The translations under genes were made by a program, and so were the position numbers. The notes beneath the pieces were generated by a model. That model was given only the letters and a program-made list of their open reading frames with translations. It was not told the origin of the DNA and did not search any database. A stretch of DNA of 64,000 nucleotides from Chamaelirium japonicum (taxonomy: Eukaryota > Streptophyta > Magnoliopsida > Liliales > Melanthiaceae). The stretch spans positions 64,097,644 through 64,161,643 of the forward strand of contig OX393551.1 in the NCBI GenBank assembly GCA_947650365.1, read 5' to 3'. Of the stretch, positions 10,372-21,035 are shown in pieces. Position 1 is the first letter of the stretch; every line of letters begins with the position of its first letter.

Positions 10372-13300
10372 ATGGTGGACGATGCGCGAGCGAGGAGGCC
10401 CCACCCCCCGCCGATCAGGGCCTCCGCCGCTGGCGCCGCCGTCGGCGGGGGCGGGGGCGGGGGCCGCAGGAGGAGGGCGGTGCGGACGTGGGTGCTCCGG
10501 GTGGGCGTCGTCATCCTGCTGTGGGTCGTCCTGATGCAGCTGACGTCGGTGACGGTGGTGTGGCAGCCCGGCCTGCTCCCCTCCTGCTTCGGCCGCCGCG
10601 GCCTTGGCCCCAACGCCACCAACAGCTTTCTCAGCTTCAACGAGAAGTCCCCACCCTCTCCGCCCGCTCTTCCCCCCCGCAGTAAGTTTTGCTTCTCTCT
10701 CTCTCGCTCTCTCTCTGTCTTTATCTTTCGGTCAACTTCTTGGAAGCTAAAACTGAATCTTTTCTGATCTTAATGAAAGAACAAGCAAGATTTTCCGCCC
10801 TTTATCAAGAAATTGTTCCACTGGTCTAGCAAGATTCTGTAATGGCTGCTATGGATGCTGGGGAACAAATTAGGGCTTCTGTTTGCTCCTCTGTTTTTCG
10901 TTGTGAGCCCCATGTTTGTAGTAGAGTTGGAACCACACATTTAGGGTGGCACTTTCTTAGTCCTTCTGCGAATTAATCATTGAGAATTGTTTTTCTTTTT
11001 TCGCTTGCAATCTTCTTGATGAAGTTGATGCCGTTTTGCTGTATTATGTATACAGTGTTCTTTATGGCTACTGTTAATTTTTTTCTAAATTTGGGGTTGG
11101 GTTTGTTCATTAGCCGTAAAAGTTAAGCGTCGGTTTGGGATATGCCTGTTTAGGGTAATTTTGTGTTTAACCTCCAAGTTTATCCCTGTTTTTAGTTACA
11201 CCCCGAAATGTTAAAAAAATTGACTTACACCCGCATTCCGTTTGCGATCCGTTTATGGGCGTTAGGCGAACTGAGCTGGCTTTGATGAGCTGAACTACTT
11301 TGGATATTGACCTTACTTGGGTAGCTGAATCAACGACTCGGATTACTTTCTCTAACCTTAAAAGGAGACCTCCAAATCAACGACTGTGATTACTTTCCTC
11401 CTCCTCATCCGAAGAAATCAAACCAAACCCTAGCCCTAATCTCCACGGCTGTTCCCTAACTTCAGAAGAAAAAGAAAAAAAAAGTAATCATTCGGCACAA
11501 ATCGAACATCCACCAGATGTAATCCTCTGGCGTATGCTTGGCCCGCTTGGGTGGCTGAATCTGATCCCATGAAGCTTAGCCCCGCTCTCCAACCACCCAT
11601 TTCCAAAAACCTTACTCTTTCCAAGAAACCCATCAACGGATCTATCATCAACGGCTCTCTTTGAGGGCCGAAAGCAACATATTTCGATCTCCCATTGCAT
11701 TTTGGGTTGCTGGAATAAGATGCATGAGTTCGAAAGTCAGAGCTCGCCTAAGAGTTCATGGATTTGGAATCGTTGCTGCTTATGATTTTGGAGTGATTGA
11801 TGTTGTTGCTCCTCTTCCTCGAGCCATACCTCTCCTCTCTCTCGTTCTTGGTAGTTTGACAAAGACCCATGGAGATTAGGGTTAGGGTTTGATTTGATTT
11901 CTTCTAATGAGGTTGGAGCGAAATTAATCCAAGCCCTTAAATTTCAGACGTCTCTTTTTAGATTAGAGAAAGTAATGGGGGTGTAAGGCAATTTTTTTAA
12001 TAGTTGGGGGCTTGATTCAACCACCCAAGCAAGAGCAATATCGGAAGTAGTCCAGTTCATCAAAGCCAGCTCTGCCCGCCTAACGCCCATTGATGGCTCG
12101 CAGACGGAATGGAGGTATAAGTCAAATTTTTAACATTTGGGGGTGTAACTTGAAAGCGGGTATAAACTTGGGGGTGAAACATAAAATTGCCCTATTGTTT
12201 AATTGCAATTATACATACAACGATTTACACATATTCTCTTTACCCTTTTTCTTCTTTTACCTTACTCGAGTAATCAGTAAAACCATGAAGACAAGGTTTG
12301 TCTTCTATTTCTGTATTACTGTGAAAAGCATCATACATATGTGTGTCCTTTTGGTAGAAACATGAGAGGAGATGGAGATCCACTCAAGGCAGAAGTAGGG
12401 TGCTAGCCCTAGGTGGAGGGGACGATAGTGGTTACTGCTTGGGCATAGTGGTATATAGCTTTTTTATCTTCAATAGTGGATATGATGTCGACGACAAGGT
12501 TAAGTGAAAATTTTCAAGTAGATTGGATAGCAAGTAGATTGGATGTGTAGTCATGTTCTAAAAAGCGGCCCAGGCAGCCGCCTAGGTAGCGCCTAGGCGC
12601 TAGGCGGCTCCCCACTGCCTCGCCTAGGTCCTAGGTGCTCCAGAAAAGCGGCCAAGCTCCCAGGCGGAGCTAGGTGGGGCAAGGCGGCCGCCTAGGCGGG
12701 CTCAGGCTGGTCAGGCGGGATCAGACTGGCCAGGCGGACCATGTTAGCTTTTGTTCTCGTTAATCACTCAATCTTGAATTATGGTCATATACTTGTTCTT
12801 TACAATAATGGTTTGGGATAATCCTGAACTTATAATAATTTTTAAACATATATATTATATAATATCAAAATAATAATTAAAATAAAGGCAAAACGCCTAG
12901 GCGCCGCCTAGACCGCCTAGGCGCTAGGCGGTCCCCACCGCCCGACTAGTGCCTAGCGCTTTTTAGAACCTTTTGGCATATTAAAATTTAATTAGGGTTT
13001 ATTGGGTTTAAATAAATGAAACCCATGAAAACTCATGAATCCCAATTAATTTTATGATAATCATGATGAATCATATCAAACTTGATGCGATTCATGTTTA
13101 TAATCTATTCTTCACGAAGATCTATTTAAGAAATTTGAAATTAAAAAAATAAAAAATAAAAATATACCTCAACTTTGAAGTTTGGAAGAAAACCCAAATC
13201 CGTGAAGAGGGGCTTCAAATCCACCAAGAAAAACAAATGGAAAGTTTGGCGATATATCGGCGATATTTAGACTTTTTTCCAAAACAGAAAATTTTAGTAT

Positions 13301-15443
13301 GTTTTGATGTCGGAGCCTGGCGATATAGCGATATATCGCTGATATTTTAAACCATGATATCAACCACCACTTGTCCCTCCCGCTAAATAAATCTTGTCCG
13401 CTCTTTGTCCAACCGTCCTCCCTTATTATATAGATGTTTTGGGGATGTTTTGATGAGAGCATCACCTGAATATGTTAGAGAAGTTATCATGGACCGAGTA
13501 TGTTGATGCATGATTAGGGAGGTAGGTGTCTTATTTTATTGTAAAGCTGTCCGTAGCTGTTGATTTGTAGGAGAAAAAGCTATCCCTAGGTCATGAAGGC
13601 CTATGATTGGAGATATATAAAATGTTTATGAATTTCTTGGCAGTCAATTATATCATGTCTTCCTCTCTTACTCTTTGCTCTATACTTTGTTCTTATCTAT
13701 TCTCCTTTCTTTGCTATAATATCGCTGCATTTTTAACTTCTGCTTTACAATTTTTTTTGCTTATTCTCTTTATTATAAGCTTGCCCTCTTAATTCCAATC
13801 TATATCGCAGATTTCTGTTCTTATTCTTATTTATATCTGCTGCAATTGCAAGAATTCTGCATATAAACCTGCTTAACAGACCTCTATCCTCAATTAAGTG
13901 GGCAGATTTCTGCTTAACAGAATTCTGAATATAAGTCTGCAATCTATTTCACAGATTTCTGTTCTTATTCTTATTTATATCTGCTGCAATTACAAGAATT
14001 CTGCATATAAACCTGCTTAACAGACCTCTATCCTCAATTAAGCACTAGTTTTGTACATCCAACTCATTGCCTGATCGCCCCCCTGCTTTCCAACCAATCC
14101 TCCTTAAAACCGATAGTAAGACTGTCACAAAGACTTCCTATTCGAGAACTGTTGTGTGCAGATTTTTTGTGATGCAATTGTGTGCTGATTTAAGAACAGT
14201 GATACCCTCTTTAAATATAAGCCTTTTTAGAAACCCTAGAATCCCCAAAAACTCTTCTGTTTTGCAAGACTAGACCCAAGGGTTGCATCATCTTGCTTGG
14301 GATTTTTTGCCCTCATGCTCTAATATCATGTTGCTTGGAAAGAAAAAATTTTAGGTTGAAAAGCCTGAAGGTATAGCATTAATCTTTTTATTAGGGAAAC
14401 TGCCCAATGTATACTTGTACATAAGGCGTGGTCTGCATAGCAGTAGTACAAAATAAGAGAAGATTATGTACAACCTAAATGTTGTTAGAGAACAAAAACT
14501 ATCAATACCAATCTTTATGAGGATTTTAGGGAATTCTTCACCTCATGCAACATGCACCCACCAGGTGCACATGGAAGCAACCCACTATGTTTCTGTGCAT
14601 TTCTTCTATTTCTGTTCGTTTTCGGTGGTTGTAAAAGGGTGGTGTCAGGGGTGGGGTGTGTGGAAGGGGGAGGTGGCATTCTTTAACTGCTATTATTTGG
14701 TTCACCATGCAATTGTTAGCCATAAAATAAGTGAATTGCAGTGAATAATAAGTATAATGCGAATCCCCATGCCTCGAGCTTTCTTGTTTAGAAAATCATC
14801 TTTTATGATATCAAAAATAAGTGCTGTAAATTTTATTCGATAAGGAGTTAGGTTGTGATATTTGAAAGTATAGTTCTAGTCCTTACAATAGTTATATCTT
14901 GAGTTTTAGTTGTTAAATTGGGTAGTTTCAACTGACAAAGTCCTAAGTTAGGCTGTGTTTGGCTTAGCTTTTTGCACATAGCTCCCACCGCTTTTAGCGG
15001 GAGCAGGCCGTTAGAACTTAGAAGCTGAGAGCCTGTTGTTTGGTCGGAGAACTGCTCCTGTTTCGGTGGACCTTATAAGCTGTTTTTGGTAGTGACGATG
15101 CTTAAAAAACTAGCAGCAGCGGTAGCTAGTCAGGGTCATAGGGGATTTCTTCATAAAAATGTACGAAAAGCCTTTCAAAAACCAGAAAATTACCCGAATT
15201 TTTCCCTATATCCAAATGGACCAGCTTTTTCATCGTTGAAGGCTATAGCTTTCCCTCCCACCGCTGTTACCCGCCTCCATTGGCATCCTAGAAGCTAAAC
15301 AAAGCGGGGCCTTTGTCAGATTGGGTTTTGAATTGGTTTTGGTTTTTATATCTAGGGCTTAATAATTTCAGACTATGTAGTTTAAATAATTAAATATATA
15401 CCTTTTAAAATGTTTTGAATAATTCCCCCCCCCCCCCCCCCCC

Positions 15444-15477
<34 letters not shown>

Positions 15478-18400
15478 GACACACACGCACTGTTGAACTT
15501 CTTTTTGGAGAAGCATGCCTTCCTGATTCTCTTCAAACAAGTTACATATCCATTTTATTTCTAATATTCTCTGAGCAATATGGAACTGAATGTCCTTAGA
15601 ACTTCTTTTATTTGCATTTGTTCAGCGTGGATTCTTAAGCCTCCATCTTTTCTTCCTTGCCTATTGCTTTTACTTCAATTAAATCATACTAGTGGCACAA
15701 GGTTACACAATAATTACACAAAAAGGGGCCTTCATTCTAATTCAGTTTAATCTTACTTCCATTAGTTGAGAATAGACTGACGATACGATCATGTGTCTGA
15801 AACATTCCTCTATTACCACTCACATTATAGCAAGGCCATGTTTTGAATTGTATGCTCTTAGGTTGGCAATTGTTGGAAATTATGTCCCCAAGTATATCCT
15901 ATTTTATAGCCTTGTGTCACATCTATCCTCACATAGTTATGGCAGGAATATTGTAGACTTGAAAAATTAGTGAGATCACCATTTTCACTAAAAGGTTTGT
16001 GCACTGTGGTCCATTCAAAAACCCCAGAACTTAAGTCTGTATACTATCCCAGTATGGTGTCAAACCACCACAGCAGGATCAATACATTGGAAAAACTGCT
16101 ATATCACAATACTCAAGTGTAAAAAAAATCAGAGGTACCATGATACCAGTCAAAAGTGTTATCACCCTAAAAGATTTGAATCTTTTCAAATGCTTAAGAA
16201 GTATTTTCAGTCAGTTCATATGTGGCTGGATGGGTTTTGATTTCTTACCTAGTTTGGATTTACATGGTTTTATAGATGATCTTTAGTGATTATTGGACGT
16301 AAAATGGTGTTGCCTGTATTAGAAGATTTTTAGCCTTTGGCAGAGGTTTCTTACTCTGTATTATGTAATTATTTGAAGGGAAAGGAATAACGGAATCTTT
16401 CACCACAAAGTCAAGCTGATGATTTCATCTGGCTGTCCACATGAGTCATATGCTTGGTCTCAACTAATGCTGTGCATCATTGTTTCAAAGACATCGATAA
16501 TGAGAACTGCTTCAAGCAATCATGATTAGTTGAATTCTTGGAGGAATTTTTATTTATGGAAACTCCTCATTAATTTTTTTGGGCATTGCTATGGGAAATT
16601 ATAAACCTTTCCTATTGTCCTTGCTCGATGGAAGTATTGCAAAGTCCATGGTTTTTCAAATCCGTAATGCTTAGCCAATACATCTTTACAGCTTGAATAA
16701 AAACTTAAATCTCCATGTGTTCTAGGTCAACCTGTCTTGTAAAATTCAACTTGTAAGTGACTTTGTTAATTCTAGGTAGGCAAAGGTTTAGCTGCCATGT
16801 GACCATAACCAGTAGTAACGGAATCAACAAGAACTTGGAGAATCCAGTTCATGGGCCAATGATGAACGTAAAAGCTTCTTGTTAAATTACCATATCACAT
16901 GAACCGGTATGATATGTTTTCTAGTTTTCTTTTATAGAAAGAAAGCAACTCTTCACAGTCAAATTTTGTGGAAAATGGTGTTCCCTATAAAAAAAACATG
17001 CGTTTGGATGATATAAATGCCATGTTGGGACTTCATGTTGACATTTACAATATTCTTCATAAATGTATTATTTGTGAGGTAAACTTTCTGTCAAAGTTTA
17101 TTTTTTGAGAGGCTAACTGTCTGACATGTTTGAGGGTTTGTCTGAATCCAATTTGAGCCACTAAACCTGTTCAGATTTTGGTTGATCCGAACTGAAATTT
17201 CCAGAACCCAAAATATCCATGCCCCATTTCAGATTTGGTTCGCCGGTTCGGATCCGGTTTGCCTGTTTTTGATCCGGTTCGATCGACAGGACTCAAATAA
17301 GGCCGAATCAGACTTGATTCAACCGAATCAAAGTCCAAATTAGGCCGAATTGGCCCCCCAATCGGTTGAATCAAACAAGAATTGGCTAAATCAGTCCTGA
17401 ATTTTGGGTTTTTAATTTATTTTTTTTAGCTGAAATGGACAAACCCAAACCAACCCAATTGATTTGTTTTTACCCGGTTCAAAGTTCAAACCCGAATCTG
17501 AACCCGAATTCTCAATCCTTTTTTTTTTTAGTGTTCTTTCTATGTAGTGGCTTATTTGAATTTTTTTTCTTTGATTTTTCTTATATGTCATCATTCGAGA
17601 CCAAAGTAATTTTTCATCCTTGATAGAGTATTATTTGAGTGAGTGATATTCGAAGGCTTGTGAAATTCTTATGGTAATAACTGTAATATGCAACTTTAAA
17701 ATATGCAATTATAAAAAGCGGCCAAACGAAAAACACTAGCTTATTGAAAATTATCTTAGCATGGTGTTGGCTTGTGATAAACCTTTATTTTATGTAATAT
17801 TTCCTATAAAGAATCTAATGGAGTGTATAAAACAATGCCAATGATCGTATTCTATACCCAATATATACAATAAGTAAGTTTAGTTACTCTATGTAGTATT
17901 CATGTATTATATATTATTTATATAAAATTATATATATTATTTGCCGTGTCCTAGACGTGTTGTGTCCTTCCTTTTTGAGAAAATGTTATGTCGTCGTGCC
18001 CGTGTCATGTCGTCGTACACTCGTTCCCGTGTCTGTGCTTCATAGGTATTAGGTCTAACTCGGTTGTATAGGCCAATATGACCCAAGTTGTATCAGTCTA
18101 AGTTGAGTAAGGACCTAGACAAATATCAATCCTTATATCGGGCATAGTCTGTAGAAAACCGATCCGAATCAGTGGATACGAAATTGTATTGACTGAGTTT
18201 TTGAACCATGATGATACCAAATTGGTGCAGCAGATGAAAGGCTTGGGTGGATTGGGTATTTGAATTTAACTTGGGGAAGAAATCTAACAATTTTAAAGTG
18301 CGATTGGAACTAAATTTGATATGAAAATTAAACCTTGAAAGTGGATTTGGACTTCCAAAAAGTAGTCTACTATCAAGAAGAATTGAAATCTAGAAGTGTT

Positions 18401-20952
18401 TTGCGAGATGTTGTGGATTTATGGGGCTAATATTTAAAAAAATATTTTCTAAAATTGATCTCTAGCAAAAATTTGTGCTTGGAAAAAGCTTATGAGTTTA
18501 TTGGTGGATCTTGGGTTATGGTTGATTAGATCTTGGAAATGGAACTAATATAGGAGCATAATTGAAAGTATAGATCTAGGATATATCGATACTTCGAAAC
18601 AGGTGCCGTACCCATATCTGATACGGCATGATACATATCCGATACGGTTAGGAAGTATCGGGATTTAAACAAACAAAAACAAAACAGATCCGATACACCG
18701 GGGATACGGGACCGATACACTGGAGATACAGTGTTGATACGTCGGGGATACGGGACCGATACGCTAGGATACGTATGGATGGCTATGTAGTCCAAAATCC
18801 GAAAACCCGACCCGAACCTGACTGAAACTTTGGATATAGGTCTAAATTCTATATGTAACCATTTACTTAATAATATTATTTATATGTTTTGTTTTTTGGA
18901 TGATGCATGTGACATTGAGTTTGTATTTTTGTAATGGATGAATGTGACACTAGCTTTGTATTTTTTTATTGTATTGGATGTAAATCATGTAATGAATGAT
19001 GAACATGGTTATATTTAATTTTCAAATTATTCACTATTCATATTCTAGCACAAAAAAAATATTATATTAAATTTCATATATATATATATAATTACAAATA
19101 TATCCCTGCCGTATCGCGTATCCTAGTTTTTTATACATCTACGTATCGCCGTATCCGTATCCCCGTATCTGTATTCCCGTATCCGTATCGGTGCTTCCTA
19201 GGTATAGACACATTAATTCAAAGAAAACAATAAATAAGAAATAAAAACAAAGTACTAGAAGTCTCACTATTTGCTGGCATTTGTGCATCATACCTTAATG
19301 TTTCCAATGCATCACATCATGGAATTGATCCATCACACTAAGGCTATCGTAGCAAAGGTTTGCTACCGATAAGGGCTGAACTCAAGAACTAATTGATGAA
19401 ATATATGGTAGTGGCCATAGGCTCTATAGCTCTATTTGTAGTACACGGAATACCAGTGACTTTATCTACTACTCCCATGCCAATGAGTAAGGTACGAAAT
19501 CTCGCAAAATATCTCGGTTTTCTCAGATCTCGGCACGAAATTCCTACTGCGATATCGAACGAAATGGAAATCACGATAATATCGCGATATTTCTCACGAT
19601 ATATTTGTCGGCACGAAATATCGCGATATTTCGTGGAAATTTCGAGATGTTTCGGAATTTTGGCACTGAAATATTGGGATTGACTGGTTATAAAAGGGGA
19701 CTGGGGGTTTCGTTCTCAGCAGCTTATTTACATATAATAACATTTAAGTAAATGTCGTCTCATTTACTTTAAGTTATTATATGTAAATAAGCAAATACCC
19801 CCCCATTTGATTTCAATAAAAATATCAAAAAAATCAACAACCAAGTGAATCAAAAAGTAGGTTTTCAGTTTTAGTAGGAGAAAACAGTTTTTTCGGTTTT
19901 TCATAAAATTTGTATGTTGAGAAAAGTGGTTAAATCAACTCATTTTTAGCTCAAAAAATTCCACAAGATGTAGAACTACAAGTACATCTAGAAAACCATG
20001 GTCCGTCAAAGAAAATTTTGAATATATAAAAACTTTTCTTTATAAAAACTCATTTTTCCAGACTTAGAAAAAAAACAGTGTTTTGAATTTTAGTATAATT
20101 TTTGCACGATTTCAAACTTGCAAAACTTTCTTGTTTTAAGTCCGTTTTCAAAATCGTTTGAAGCATTATTTTAACAATCAACTAATCTTTATTTTGGAAA
20201 TATTTTTATTTACAAAAAAGATTAAAAACCATTTTAAGAACATAGATCAAAACAGGACCAAACAAGACTGCACAAGACTCACAGACTCAAATGCAGAATA
20301 CATGCTTTGTGATGCTTTACACCCGTAGATAGGGTATAAATATTATCTGAGTGTTCCAAATTGTGTATATATACTTGGTTTATGACTATGTAGAGATTCA
20401 CTGAAAAATTCCATTAAAAAATCAATATTTCCACCATTTCTATAAAATCACAATATTTCCACACTGTCGAAATATTTCCACGAAATATTTCCATATCCAG
20501 AAGGGTCGAAATATTGATCGAAATGGAAATTTCGAACCTTGCCAATGAGTATTAGACTATTAGTACTCCCTTGCAGATAAGTATTACTTCTCCCTTGGTA
20601 TAAACTAATAAAAGTTAAGGGCCGGCCTCCTTGGATAGCTGTTTGGACGTCTCATGTTCTTCATTTAGCATGGCCGCCTTGCCGGCTGCCTTATCCCTTG
20701 GGCTTCCTCTCTCTCTTCTTAGTTCTTCCTCCTTTAATGCTTGCGATGCATCACATATTGAGAATCAGGAAGCTGATAATTAGCATAATTTAAACATTAA
20801 CTGCAATATTCTAAGATCTGAGGATCATCGTAATTTTGTTATTGTACTAGGGTACGAGTCACATGATTATTTATTCGTGGTAATTTTGTTTCATATGGAG
20901 GGCATAAAGCAGTTTGTCATCTTTGTCTTTTTCCTACAGCTCTAACATTGCC

Positions 20953-21035
<83 letters not shown>

